Assembly (NCBI RefSeq): GCF_003324485.1
Contig: NZ_QODK01000001.1
Coordinates: forward strand, 1,217,285 to 1,281,284
Length of the DNA: 64,000 nt
Source: Cohaesibacter intestini
GTDB lineage: Bacteria; Pseudomonadota; Alphaproteobacteria; Rhizobiales; Cohaesibacteraceae
Reading direction: 5' to 3'
The translations under genes were made by a program, and so were the position numbers. Position 1 is the first letter of the stretch, and every line of letters starts with the position of its first letter. A model generated the notes under the pieces. The model made no database searches, was not told the origin of the DNA, and saw only the letters and a program-made list of their open reading frames with translations. This document shows, one piece after another, positions 55,601 through 63,534 of the stretch.

Positions 55601-56085
55601 AACCTGCCGAGACAGAGGCTGCCGCCCCGGTTGAAGGGGAAACCGCAGTCGCTGAAGCGGTGGATGCAGAGGACAAATCCGGGGACGCTTCTGCTGATGC
55701 AGACACTTCTCCACAGGAAGCTGCACCTGCTGACGCCGTTGTTGAAGCAGGGGCGGAAGAGGCGAAGGCTGAAGCCGATAGCGAGCCGGAAGAACAGTGG
55801 CTTGAAATCTGGCGTCCGGGTGGGCGTGGGGATCGCCGTCCACAACGCTCTGGTCAGCGCAACGCCAAGCCGGGTCAGAAAGACGCCCGTGGCAAAGGCG
55901 GCAAACGCGGTGGTCCGCGCAATCAGGATGGTGGCCAAAAAGGTCAGGATCGGTCGCGCAACAATGACAAGGGTCGCGGCAAGCCTCGCGATCAGACCTC
56001 GCGCAAACCGGAAAAAGTTGCGGATCCTGATTCCCCATTCGCGGCACTTGCTGCTCTGAAAGCAAATCTGGACAAGGGCAAATAG
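52642..56085 (+). CDS. Suv3-type ATP-dependent RNA helicase, with terminal repeats
   Basis: An 1147-residue superfamily-2 helicase related to mitochondrial Suv3, expected to unwind structured RNA during decay. Walker A GPTNTGKTH is at 181-189, DEVQ at 263-266, and motif VI QIAGRAGRH at 426-434. The Suv3-like C-terminal domain follows, then an insertion region and an acidic Ala/Glu stretch (about 1010-1080) before a Gly/Arg/Lys/Gln-rich RNA-binding tail. DSPFASLAGL (8-17) and DSPFAALAAL (from 1130) form matching motifs at both ends. ATG 52642 has no clear ribosome site; in-frame upstream starts are possible. It is followed by hslR after 28 bp. Confidence 0.88.
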   Translation: MTKKKHTDSPFASLAGLADSLKGEAEAKARAEAEDRLRVKRAETIAAGRPDAFAGIEAELMRRAQDQGLPDERASRPKTDQPFAGAHLKDKPSADEPSMEAQMAALLSASDPVVEDRQAAPRTKPKAKFKSKAAPKAKRSADQGARAHIHRLSEQAPGWADNVGFERRGNPALGHVHAILGPTNTGKTHMAIERMVAHSSGIIGLPLRLLAREVYGKLVAKVGPEAVALHTGEERIVPQGARYHVCTVEAMPAHADVAFVAIDEVQLASDFERGHVFTDRLLHLRGREETLLLGAATMQPMVEQLLPGATITSRPRMSQLTYEGQKKLSRLPRRSAVVTFSVNDVYAIAELVRRQKGGAAVVMGSLSPRTRNAQVELFQNGDVDHLIATDAIGMGLNLDVDHVAFAAEKKFDGFQHRRLTAAELAQIAGRAGRHTRDGTFGVTGRVSPFEDELVEQLECHVFQPVKMLQWRNRMLDFSSYGDLIASLEVAPSQPGLTKALPASDVQALELLYKDRDIQRRTDSPDCLRLLWDVCQVPDYRKIAPANHAELIGVLFQQLEERGTLSNDWLTAQIAYADRIDGDIDTLANRIAHIRTWTFVANKKGWLDEPLLWQEKTRAVEDRLSDALHERLTKRFIDRRTSVLMKRLREKAMLEAEITPAGDVLVEGQHVGQLQGFRFAPDVSAEGNDAKAIHAAAQKVLSVEFENRSEKIAGAANDQFLLSGDGILRWQGAPIAKLVAGDVVLKPRLMVLADEGLSGVALENVQSRINLWLSNHINLLLQPLVDLSTVEELEGIAKGLAFQLVENLGILDRRSVSEDVRSLDQDARASLRKFGVRFGAYHIYIPALLKPAPSTMLVMMWALHNGGLDQEGIQDVPALSASGRTSIPINEAIAPQLYKTVGFGVYGKRAVRIDILERLADLIRPLLSWRPTEEAPEPPEGAVERGFTVTVAMTSLLGCAGEDFSTILKSLGYRVERRRIEPEQPAEKPAETEAAAPVEGETAVAEAVDAEDKSGDASADADTSPQEAAPADAVVEAGAEEAKAEADSEPEEQWLEIWRPGGRGDRRPQRSGQRNAKPGQKDARGKGGKRGGPRNQDGGQKGQDRSRNNDKGRGKPRDQTSRKPEKVADPDSPFAALAALKANLDKGK

Positions 56086-56113
56086 CCCTTGTTCGCGACT
56101 GCCATGGTGCCGC

Positions 56114-56503
56114 ATGAGTGAGGCGACCTCCAAGCTCCGGATTGACAAGTGGCTGTGGTTTGCGCGTGTTGCCAAGACGCGCAGTCTGGCTGCTAAGCTT
56201 GTTACATCCGGCGCCGTGCGGCTCAACAAGGACAAGGTCAGTGCAGCCAGCCAGGCCGTCAAGGTGGGTGACGTGCTGACCATTGTTCGGGGCAATCTGG
56301 TGCTGGTCTACAAGGTTGAGGCGCTCGGTTCGCGTCGCGGCCCTGCCAGCGAAGCCCAGTTGCTGTTTGAAGACCTCTCTCCCAAACCCGTCAAATCGGA
56401 TCAATCCGCAATGGATGTTGCCCCCGGTGCTGGTCAGCCGCGTCCGTCCAAGAAAGACAGGCGTGAATTGATGCGGCTCAAGCGCAGTTACGGCGATGAG
56501 TGA
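56114..56503 (+). CDS. hslR: S4-domain RNA-binding protein (Hsp15-like)
   Basis: A 129-residue protein with an N-terminal S4 domain: RIDKWLWFARVAKTRSLAAK and VTSGAVRLNKDKV. Hsp15 in E. coli binds 50S subunits with stalled nascent chains after heat shock. The C-terminal part is Lys/Arg-rich (SKKDRRELMRLKRSYGDE). It lies 28 bp after the helicase gene and is probably cotranscribed, giving an RNA-handling pair. Confidence 0.9.
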   Translation: MSEATSKLRIDKWLWFARVAKTRSLAAKLVTSGAVRLNKDKVSAASQAVKVGDVLTIVRGNLVLVYKVEALGSRRGPASEAQLLFEDLSPKPVKSDQSAMDVAPGAGQPRPSKKDRRELMRLKRSYGDE

Positions 56504-56895
56504 CGGGCGTATCTAGAACTTTCGATAATAGGTATATTTTTTACCTGTTTTTTTCTGGCGATTTGTGTTTGATCAAGGAACCTGAATTCCAACGATTGTT
56601 TTCTCTTTTGGGCAGTCCATTTGCCGTGGGGGAAAATATGGCCCCGAAAGCAGCGGCTGTCGCAAAATGGTTCTGGTTTGCGGGCTCCATTTGCAATGAA
56701 TAGCGCTTGAATCCCCGGGGTAAAAGCGATAGCAAATTGGGAATGAATTTATGGTCTGGTCGGCGTTGACCGATGGCTTGATCAGGCTTGCGGAAAAGGA
56801 CTGGCGCTCGCGCCATATGTAAGCAAAAGGGATGCCTGCCCGTATCATCGCATGATGATTGGGCCTGGGATCGGCATCCAAATGCGGAGAAGGCA
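56504..56895. other. 392-bp gap before fdxA
   Basis: No supported gene. At 56530-56554 a weak stem AGGTA/TACCT is followed by seven T and may end the helicase-hslR transcript. The rest presumably carries the fdxA promoter. Confidence 0.4.
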
Positions 56896-57231
56896 ATGAC
56901 CTATATCGTCCTGGATAATTGCATCAAGTGCAAATATACCGATTGTGTTGAAGTCTGTCCGGTCGATTGTTTTTACGAGGGTGAAAACTTCCTCGTTATT
57001 CATCCCGACGAGTGCATTGACTGTGGCGTATGCGAGCCGGAATGCCCGGCGGAAGCGATCAAGCCGGATACCGAGCCGGGCCTTGAAGACTGGCTCAAGA
57101 TCAATGCGGAATATGCCGAGAAGTGGCCTAACATCACCGCCTCCAAGCCGCCGATGGCAGATGCGAAGAAGTGGGATGGTGTCGAGAACAAGCTGCAATA
57201 TCTCTCCCCGAACCCGGGTGAAGGTGATTGA
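56896..57231 (+). CDS. fdxA: 7Fe ferredoxin FdxA
   Basis: A 111-residue electron carrier with one 3Fe-4S and one 4Fe-4S cluster. By comparison with Azotobacter ferredoxin I, Cys9, Cys17 and Cys50 should hold the 3Fe cluster and Cys21, Cys40, Cys43 and Cys46 the 4Fe cluster; Cys12 and Cys25 are extra. The string [17 protein letters not shown] is diagnostic. ATG 56896 follows GGAGAAGG. Monocistronic with its own terminator. The redox partner is unknown. Confidence 0.94.
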   Translation: MTYIVLDNCIKCKYTDCVEVCPVDCFYEGENFLVIHPDECIDCGVCEPECPAEAIKPDTEPGLEDWLKINAEYAEKWPNITASKPPMADAKKWDGVENKLQYLSPNPGEGD

Positions 57232-57260
57232 GCATTGCTGCCATGCAGTATAATGACAGC

Positions 57261-57302
57261 TGGTCCGGATGTGAAAAAGCGCATATCCGGGCCATTTTTT
57301 AT
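57261..57302 (+). terminator. rho-independent terminator of fdxA
   Basis: TGGTCCGGATGTG-aaaaag-CGCATATCCGGGCCA, followed by six T, 29 bp past the fdxA stop. The stem has minor mismatches. Confidence 0.85.
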
Positions 57303-57442
57303 GGTCGCAGAAAACTAATTTTATGCTGAGTCGATGCGGATTTTGGGTGATTTAACGGCAGAGATCTGCGGATTGTGTCATATCAATGAGGCTGCGCAGG
57401 CGCGATTTGGGCGCACCGTGAAAGTTTGATCACAATCAAATC

Positions 57443-57528
57443 TTGGAAATATAACAAAAATATGCTATTCTCCCGTAATCAGCTGATCAAGGAAGGTATG
57501 CAACACTCCTGTTCTGGGAGTTTTTTTA
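57443..57528 (+). ncRNA. candidate short RNA or attenuator with its own promoter, upstream of carD
   Basis: A sigma70-like promoter is visible: TTGGAA (57443-57448), 17-nt spacer, TATTCT (57466-57471). About 30 bp beyond the expected start (near 57478) comes a hairpin ACTCC-tgttct-GGGAGT with seven T (57506-57528). The fdxA transcript is already ended at 57302, so this unit would make an RNA of about 50 nt. It may be an independent small RNA or a premature terminator in the carD leader. No Rfam family was recognised. Confidence 0.5.
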
Positions 57529-57751
57529 TGCGCATTTAATGCTTCATGCAATGTTAAAGTGCGCAATACACACAGACGTGCCAAATTCAGTTCTGATGCA
57601 CTGCAAAAGGATGCCCTTCTTCACTGGATCGATGATTTCTTGAAGTGGCGGCATTTTGCGTTTTGTGACCGAAAACGCGGGTTTCCGGTTTATTAAAGAG
57701 ATTGGGGCGGGTAATGGATCCGCTCTCAAGCGACGCGGGAGTTTCTAGCGT

Positions 57752-58309
57752 ATGGCCATCAAAAAAGCCACCCAACGTCAGGGCTTTAAAATCAACGAAT
57801 TCATCGTCTATCCAGCTCACGGTGTGGGCCAAATTGTCAATATCGAAGAGCAGGAAGTCGCAGGTCTGAGCTTGGAGCTTTTCGTGATCAACTTCGAGCA
57901 AGACAAAATGACCTTGCGCGTTCCGATTGGCAAAGTCGCTTCTGTAGGCATGCGGAAGCTGTCCGATGAAGATGCTGTTGACAAGGCGCTGGTGACGGTG
58001 ACAGGGCGCGCTCGTATCAAGCGCACCATGTGGAGCCGCCGCGCGCAGGAATATGAGGCAAAAATCAATTCCGGTGATCTGCAGTCAATCGCAGAAGTCG
58101 TGCGCGATCTGTATCGCTCCGACACCCAGCCGGAACAATCCTATTCCGAACGCCAGCTTTATGAGGCTGCTCTGGATCGTATGGCTCGTGAAGTGGCTGC
58201 GATTCGCAAGCTGTCCGGCACGGAAGCGGTTCAGTTGATCGAGAAGAATCTGGCCAAAGGGCCGCGCCGTGGCGCTGCCAAGACCGAGCAGGAAGAAGCT
58301 GCTGCCTGA
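57752..58309 (+). CDS. carD: CarD-family transcriptional regulator
   Basis: A 185-residue protein that binds the RNA polymerase beta subunit and stabilises open promoter complexes, often at rRNA promoters. The N-terminal RNAP-interacting domain is FKINEFIVYPAHGVGQIVNI, continuing EEQEVAGLSLELFVINFEQD. The helical DNA-binding C-terminal domain has TMWSRRAQEYEAKINSGDLQ, then IAEVVRDLYRSD and YEAALDRMAREVA. A possible short RNA or attenuator lies upstream. The next gene is a convergent M48 protease. Confidence 0.95.
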   Translation: MAIKKATQRQGFKINEFIVYPAHGVGQIVNIEEQEVAGLSLELFVINFEQDKMTLRVPIGKVASVGMRKLSDEDAVDKALVTVTGRARIKRTMWSRRAQEYEAKINSGDLQSIAEVVRDLYRSDTQPEQSYSERQLYEAALDRMAREVAAIRKLSGTEAVQLIEKNLAKGPRRGAAKTEQEEAAA

Positions 58310-58334
58310 TTGTGTCCCTGATGGGATGACATTT

Positions 58335-58371
58335 AAAAACCCCGGTGAGCGCTGTTCACCGGGGTTTTTTA
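58335..58371. terminator. bidirectional terminator after carD
   Basis: AAAAACCCCGGTGA-gcgctgt-TCACCGGGGTTTTTT, an 11-bp-plus stem with A and T runs. On the minus strand it may also end the M48 protease gene transcript. Confidence 0.93.
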
Positions 58372-58470
58372 TTTGTCCTTCAAAAGCCTTGTGCGGCTGT
58401 TGGTGACATTTGCATGCCTCGTGCCGAAAGTAGAGCGTTGGACTGCGGGCCGGTCCGAGGGCTGCAGGCC

Positions 58471-59949
58471 TTAGTTCAAGGAGCGGATCACTTTGATCTG
58501 TTGGCCACGTTTGAGGCGCGCCCCTGAATCGATGTCGTTGAGAATGCGAAACAGGCGTAATTTGTTCTCCGTGCCTTCCATGCGCTCCGCCACGCGTTGC
58601 GGGCTGTCTCCACCTCCTGCCGTGACAATATTGATGGTCAGGGGTTTGTAGGACTGCGCCTGCTGGAAGGAGAGGGTGCGGAAGCTGTTGACAGTTTCGG
58701 CGACCGCACTTTCATAGGCAGAGTTCGGATTTGTGGTGGCAAATACAAAGCGATAGGTGGCGGATTGGACCCGGATGATGGCGATCCGGAAGGTCCAGCC
58801 CTTGGCCTTGGCCGCAGCGAGTACTGCGGGTTGGCCATCAATCATCTGCTCGCGAATCGAACCGGTCAGCAGACCGGTGACCCAGCCGGACGTCAGATAG
58901 CTGGTCAGAGGCACGTCAGGGCTGACACTCACCCCATCAAAGCGCATCGCGGTGCCGTCCGGGGCCACCGCGAGCACCGCTTTGGTGGTGTTCTCCAGAC
59001 GATAGCCCGTTGGCAGTGAGAAACGGATCCGCAGATGCGGGTGAATATAGGAGTTGCCGCGCACGAAGCCTTCATCCGGCGCGTCGCCAAACAGCATGCC
59101 GTCGATCGCTTCGAGATAGTCCTCGCGTTCACGTGCACCGACGCTCGGACCGCCGTAGCGTCTGGCGGTGAATATCGCGGTCTGGATGCGTTGGGGGGTG
59201 GTGGGGTGCGATGACAGGAAGTTGGCCTTCGGATCATTGTCGGCGCGGCCTGTGAGAAATTCTGCATACTGGCCCATCGTGCTGAGGAACCGGCTGGCCG
59301 CGAAGGGGTCAAGTCCTGCGCGAAAGGCGGTCTCGATGCCCTGCTTGTCGGCCTCGAGTTCCTGAACCTGCGAGAAGCTGGCCAGTGTCACCAGATTGCT
59401 GGTCTTGATCGATGCTTTGCGTGCATTGTCATCGCCGACCATGTTGTCCATCACCTTGGCGGTCAGCTCCGTATCCCGACGGGCTCTGGCGCGTTCCAGC
59501 GCATGGCGGGCTGTGACATGGGCCATTTCGTGGGCGAGGACTGCAGCCAGTTCAGACTTGTCATTGGCCAGAGCGATCAGGCCGCGTGTGACATAGAGAT
59601 AGCCGCCGGGCAGGGCAAAGGCATTGACCGTCGGGCTGTTGAGAATGGTCACCCGATAAGGGCGATTGGGCTCGGTGGAGGCCGCAACGAGCCTGCCAAC
59701 CAGCTTTGCCACCATCACTTCGAGGCGCGGATTGCTATAGACACCACCATAGGCCTTGACGATTTTGGGATGTTCCTTGCGGCCGATTTCCCGCTCGACG
59801 GCATCAATGGCCGAACTGTTGGCAGGGGCGACGCCGGAGATGCTCGGTTCGTTGCCGCTGGTCAATACGCTCTTGCAGCCAGCCAGCAGCATAAGGGTCG
59901 CGCCAAGGATGGCAGCGTTTCTAAGACGGGTCAGGCGCTGTTTGCTCAA
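58471..59949 (-). CDS. M48-family metalloprotease lipoprotein
   Basis: A 492-residue periplasmic zinc protease, probably in outer-membrane quality control like BepA. The lipobox MLLAGC gives Cys25. The zinc site is HEMAH (140-144) with the third ligand Glu in QELEADKQGIE. The core is followed by a beta domain (about 295-430) and a C-terminal LysM-like end (VAERMEGTENKLRLFRILND, then KRGQQIKVIRSLN) that may bind peptidoglycan. Position after carD is typical of the order. Confidence 0.92.
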   Translation of the reverse strand: MSKQRLTRLRNAAILGATLMLLAGCKSVLTSGNEPSISGVAPANSSAIDAVEREIGRKEHPKIVKAYGGVYSNPRLEVMVAKLVGRLVAASTEPNRPYRVTILNSPTVNAFALPGGYLYVTRGLIALANDKSELAAVLAHEMAHVTARHALERARARRDTELTAKVMDNMVGDDNARKASIKTSNLVTLASFSQVQELEADKQGIETAFRAGLDPFAASRFLSTMGQYAEFLTGRADNDPKANFLSSHPTTPQRIQTAIFTARRYGGPSVGAREREDYLEAIDGMLFGDAPDEGFVRGNSYIHPHLRIRFSLPTGYRLENTTKAVLAVAPDGTAMRFDGVSVSPDVPLTSYLTSGWVTGLLTGSIREQMIDGQPAVLAAAKAKGWTFRIAIIRVQSATYRFVFATTNPNSAYESAVAETVNSFRTLSFQQAQSYKPLTINIVTAGGGDSPQRVAERMEGTENKLRLFRILNDIDSGARLKRGQQIKVIRSLN

Positions 59950-60039
59950 ATATTCGTCCCCACATCAATTCTCAGAGCAATTCGTTTGAAGGTCTGGACC
60001 ATTCAGCTTGCTTTTATCCTTTGCTTGCATCCGCCCGGC

Positions 60040-60873
60040 TCACCTGGGTGGCTTTTCCTGCCACAGTTGCTCCGGGTGGTGCACTCGAATCAGCGGCCCC
60101 CCGCGTGTTTCGACCCATCCTCGAACATATATATAGGCATTTTTCAGGGCATCCAGCGATTTGTTTTCGGCTTCCCATCGGGTCAGGCTTTTTTCACTGA
60201 GTGTGACTGTAAAGTCCTTTTTCCAGTTGGGGCCGAAATTCAGATAGCTGGTGCTGTGATCCATGCGAGAGACCGTGCGCACCCTGCCATAAACAAGCTG
60301 ATAGGTGGAGACGATGGCAGAAAGGTGGAGGCGGTTGGATGGCTTTGGCTGATACTGCGCCTCTTTCCACAATCCAAGTTTGGCCTGTCGAGCCTTTTGT
60401 TCCGCATTCAGCAAGCGTTTGGCACAGACATTCGACACTGTGTCGACATCGATACGCACGAGGCCCATCGCTGCAAGTTGCTCCTGCAACAGGTGTGGTT
60501 GGTGAGTTGCTTCGGGAGTGGACTGAATAAAGGCGGGCCGTCTGCCCCGGCGATCCGGTTTTGCCTTTTTGCTGGCATGGATGGTGGGTCGTGCTGACTT
60601 CAGGACTTTCGTGATCTCGGCCTGCTTTTGCTGTGCAAGGCTTGCGGGTTTGAGATGTTCTACAAGGATGCCATCCAACAGCCAGATGTTGCCAGCAGGC
60701 GTTATAATGTCAGCTGGAGCGCTGAAGCGGCTGGTGCCCGTCGGTGCCAAGGGGGACAAGGCTTCAAGGCACGGATGGGTGGCCGCGCGCTCATCTGCCT
60801 GAGATGACGCCAGTGAGAGTGCGGTGCCACATAAGCCGATCAAGACGAAGAGCAAGAGCTGATGGGTGCGCAT
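60040..60873 (-). CDS. secreted thermonuclease-like (SNase/OB-fold) protein
   Basis: A 277-residue exported protein. ATG 60873 starts MRTHQLLLFVLIGLCGTALS, a signal peptide. An SNase-like part follows with IWLLDGILVEHL, a basic insert KKAKPDRRGRRPAFIQ and LLQEQLAAMGLVRID. The last third has the recurrent alphaproteobacterial block YGRVRTVSRMDHSTSYLNFG then WKKDFTVTL and YVRGWVETRGGPLIRVHHPE. The acidic catalytic residue of staphylococcal nuclease is not clearly placed, so activity is uncertain. An open frame continues 91 residues upstream but overlaps the tRNA gene and is not coding. Confidence 0.72.
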   Translation of the reverse strand: MRTHQLLLFVLIGLCGTALSLASSQADERAATHPCLEALSPLAPTGTSRFSAPADIITPAGNIWLLDGILVEHLKPASLAQQKQAEITKVLKSARPTIHASKKAKPDRRGRRPAFIQSTPEATHQPHLLQEQLAAMGLVRIDVDTVSNVCAKRLLNAEQKARQAKLGLWKEAQYQPKPSNRLHLSAIVSTYQLVYGRVRTVSRMDHSTSYLNFGPNWKKDFTVTLSEKSLTRWEAENKSLDALKNAYIYVRGWVETRGGPLIRVHHPEQLWQEKPPR

Positions 60874-61043
60874 CCATAGGGCCTTTGGTTCAATCCTGCG
60901 AGGCAGGCAATCGAAAGCGTACAGGGCAGGTTGATCTGCCATAGGCGAAATGATAGAGAGCTTTGACATTGCGGTCGAATTGTTTTCGCTGCTAGCGACT
61001 GCCATTGTTTCAAGAAGGCAGTTTTTCATGCAATGGCTCAAAT

Positions 61044-61120
61044 GGCCCCGTAGCTCAGATGGATAGAGCAACCGCCTCCTAAGCGGTAGGTCGCGCGTTC
61101 GACTCGCGCCGGGGTCACCA
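61044..61120 (+). tRNA. tRNA-Arg (anticodon CCT), likely integration site
   Basis: Acceptor GGCCCCG/CGGGGTC, D-arm GCTCAGATGGATAGAGC, anticodon loop CTCCTAA in stem ACCGC/GCGGT, T-arm CGCGCGTTCGACTCGCG, encoded CCA. The integrase gene starts 81 bp beyond its 3' end and points away, so the 3' part of this tRNA is the probable attachment core, with the tRNA left intact. The right-hand copy would lie outside the window. Confidence 0.96.
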
Positions 61121-61171
61121 TTTCTTGATTTCCTCAATAAAATCAATATTTCAAAGGGTTAAAGCTTCAGC

Positions 61172-61195
61172 GTGGTACGAAAACGTGGTACGAAG
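61172..61195. repeat. two CGTGGTACGAA direct repeats just before the integrase start
   Basis: An 11-bp unit occurs twice with a 13-bp period, ending a few bases from ATG 61201. They overlap where the ribosome site would be. Position and spacing suit binding sites for the integrase arm domain or an excisionase. Confidence 0.6.
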
Positions 61196-61200
61196 CACCC

Positions 61201-62499
61201 ATGACAAACTACCTTTTGAAGAAACGCCAGCGCTGGTATGCGACCCTTGATGTTCCCAAGGATGTACGGGGTATTATCAATAAAACGAAGTTCATGAAGT
61301 CGCTGCAAACCGATGATAGGCGCAGGGCACTGGCTCTCTGTGGACCAATTGTTGCGGCTTGGAAGCAGCAGATTGAGAATGCCCGTGGTTCTGATGAGGT
61401 TGTAGCAGAGGCGTCGATATGGCGCTCTATGCTGCATGATGCCAAATCTGCACAGGAAAAAGCCTTCATTGAAGAACAGATCGTTGATCGGTCATACTCC
61501 ATCGAAGAGCGTGGTTTTCCTAAAGGCGTGAACGATCTGGACACTGCGCGAAAGCTTGGCTCCAAAACAGAAGATGCTGAGCGCTTTCATAGCATTGCCA
61601 CGGGAGAGACCATCCCACTTACCCACTACATGGAAACATGGCTGAGTGATACGAGGGTAGGGGAGAAGACGAAGGACGAGTACCGTGCAGCCTTCAAGGA
61701 TCTAGCGACTGAGTTCCAGACGGTTGAAGAAGTGAGCCGTCGAAAAGCGTCCGAGTTTGTCAGGAACAAGTTGTCGCCGGGGCGAGCGCAAGACACCGTT
61801 CAAAAGAAACTGTCAGCTTACAGTGGTCACTGGAAGTGGCTCGAACTGAATGGCTATATCCCGGATGACAGGAGAAGCCCTTGGGATGGATTGAAACCCC
61901 GAAAAGCCAATGAAGAGGCGCTGGGGCGTCGCGCATTCACTGAACCAGAAGCCTCTGCTGTTCTAGCCAAGACCCTTGAGCGGCACGGCAAGTTCCCCGA
62001 TGATTTTCATGTCGTCCAACTGCTGGCGGTAACAGGTCTGCGCTTGGAGGAAGCTGCGCGGTTGCGGATAAGAGACTGTTCTGATCAAGGTCATGCTGTT
62101 TGGCTGCACATCAGGGAAGCGAAAACCAAGGCGGGGATTCGTCGTGTTCCTGTCGTCTGCAAGGCAGTCATGGATATGCTGCGGGTGCGCTTAGAGGACC
62201 GTGAAGATGAAGAGTATGTCTTTGGGAACCTTGTCTCCAAGGTCTACAACAAGCGCTCCCACACGCTCTCTCAGCGTCTTGGGCGTTCGCTCAGGTTGGT
62301 AGTGAAGGACGAAAGCGTGGTTGCCAGTCATAGCTGGCGGCATCGAGCCAGAACCTTGCTGGAACAGGGTGACATCAACCCTTGGGTTTCAGACTGGATC
62401 ATGGGGCATTCAAGACCGGGTGAGGGGCTGAACCGATATTCGAAAGGGCCTTCTGACGAGCAACTTCTTGCAGCCATGAAGTGGGTCGTGTTGCCTTAG
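61201..62499 (+). CDS. int: phage/island tyrosine integrase
   Basis: A 432-residue site-specific recombinase. The N-terminal part (LLKKRQRWYATLDVPKDVRG) is the DUF6538-like arm-binding type of alphaproteobacterial integrases, followed by a SAM-like core-binding region (about 135-235). The catalytic set is complete: Arg281 (VTGLRLEEAARL), His377 and Arg380 (ASHSWRHRAR), His403 (MGHSRPGEG) and Tyr413. It should be active. No good Shine-Dalgarno precedes it; two direct repeats are there instead. It belongs to an element inserted at tRNA-Arg. Confidence 0.93.
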   Translation: MTNYLLKKRQRWYATLDVPKDVRGIINKTKFMKSLQTDDRRRALALCGPIVAAWKQQIENARGSDEVVAEASIWRSMLHDAKSAQEKAFIEEQIVDRSYSIEERGFPKGVNDLDTARKLGSKTEDAERFHSIATGETIPLTHYMETWLSDTRVGEKTKDEYRAAFKDLATEFQTVEEVSRRKASEFVRNKLSPGRAQDTVQKKLSAYSGHWKWLELNGYIPDDRRSPWDGLKPRKANEEALGRRAFTEPEASAVLAKTLERHGKFPDDFHVVQLLAVTGLRLEEAARLRIRDCSDQGHAVWLHIREAKTKAGIRRVPVVCKAVMDMLRVRLEDREDEEYVFGNLVSKVYNKRSHTLSQRLGRSLRLVVKDESVVASHSWRHRARTLLEQGDINPWVSDWIMGHSRPGEGLNRYSKGPSDEQLLAAMKWVVLP

Positions 62500-63380
62500 A
62501 TGTGAACTTGAGTCCCCCGGATGACATCAGTGGAGGTCTTGGTCTTGAAGAGATCTTGACGCTTCACCCACTCAGCCCGGAGATACCAGAACTTGATCCT
62601 CTCGACGCCACCTTTCCACGTCTTGCGAGCGGACTGGATGCCCAGATACGCCAGCCAGCGGTTCAGCTTGATCGCTGAAGGGAACCCAAGGATCTTGGCG
62701 ACTGCCTCTTTGTTGTAGGTGCCATCCACTGATAGGAAGTGCTGGAAGCCTTCAACCATTGGCTCCATCTCAGCCTTGACGGCTTCGAGTGCAGCATTGT
62801 CTTCAGTCAGTTCGCCCACCTGATCGTGCATCTCTTCGATGACGAATTGCTTCCGGGTGATGTCTTCGGTCAGAGCGGCCTTCTCGTTGGTCAGTCGGCC
62901 TACCTTGGCTTGCAACCCTTCGAGCACCTTGAGGGTCATCTCTTCCATCGACATTTCACCAGTGAGTACCTTCTCCTCACCCTTGACGTACATGCCGTCC
63001 TTGCGGATCGCGGGAAGGACTTTATCAGTGACCCAGAGCTTGAACTCTTTGGCTGATGGAAGCTCCGAACCGAGAATGAGAGCGTAAAGACCTCCTTCAG
63101 AAACGACCAGTCTCTGAGGGTTCTCGCGAATACCATCGCGAATTACGATAGTATTCCGTTGATTGGATTCCGTGTGCTGGCGCACCGCACTTGGCCCGTT
63201 CTTGAACCCCAACGCCTTGCAGACATCAGCAGCGACGAACCAAGGGTCATTCGGCTTATCCTCGAAGGTGACCGTGCGGATGTCGTAAAGCGAGTTGACC
63301 TGCCCATCGTTGGCCGAACGGGTAACGAAGGTGAACGTGGAGACTTCCGGGGTGGTGGTGGTGTGTTTCTTCATGAGCAT
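62496..63380 (-). CDS. phage antirepressor with Bro-N and KilAC domains
   Basis: A 294-residue DNA-binding protein. The Bro-N domain (about 32-125) reads IRTVTFEDKPNDPWFVAADV, CKALGFKNGPSAVRQHTE and LVVSEGGLYALILGSELPSA. A coiled coil (about 140-200) links to a C-terminal KilAC-type domain (about 205-285: FLSVDGTYNKEAVAKILGFP, WLAYLGIQSARKTW). Such proteins counter phage repressors and promote lytic growth. It converges on the integrase gene, overlapping its stop by 4 bp, so one gene's transcription would run into the other. Confidence 0.88.
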   Translation of the reverse strand: MLMKKHTTTTPEVSTFTFVTRSANDGQVNSLYDIRTVTFEDKPNDPWFVAADVCKALGFKNGPSAVRQHTESNQRNTIVIRDGIRENPQRLVVSEGGLYALILGSELPSAKEFKLWVTDKVLPAIRKDGMYVKGEEKVLTGEMSMEEMTLKVLEGLQAKVGRLTNEKAALTEDITRKQFVIEEMHDQVGELTEDNAALEAVKAEMEPMVEGFQHFLSVDGTYNKEAVAKILGFPSAIKLNRWLAYLGIQSARKTWKGGVERIKFWYLRAEWVKRQDLFKTKTSTDVIRGTQVHI

Positions 63381-63534
63381 CTTGAAGTGATCCTTATGTT
63401 GGCAGTTAGTGCCACATGTGGGCCACTGCTTTGAACGACCACCCTTTTGTTGTCTGATTGGAACGACACGACGCGTATGGGCATGAAGGTGCTTTGCATT
63501 TGAAATGCCTAGCCGCCGGATGATTATGCTGGTT
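63381..63534. promoter_or_regulatory. presumed promoter/leader of the antirepressor gene
   Basis: A short gap between the antirepressor start and the end of the next minus-strand ORF. No operator palindrome was recognised. Confidence 0.3.
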
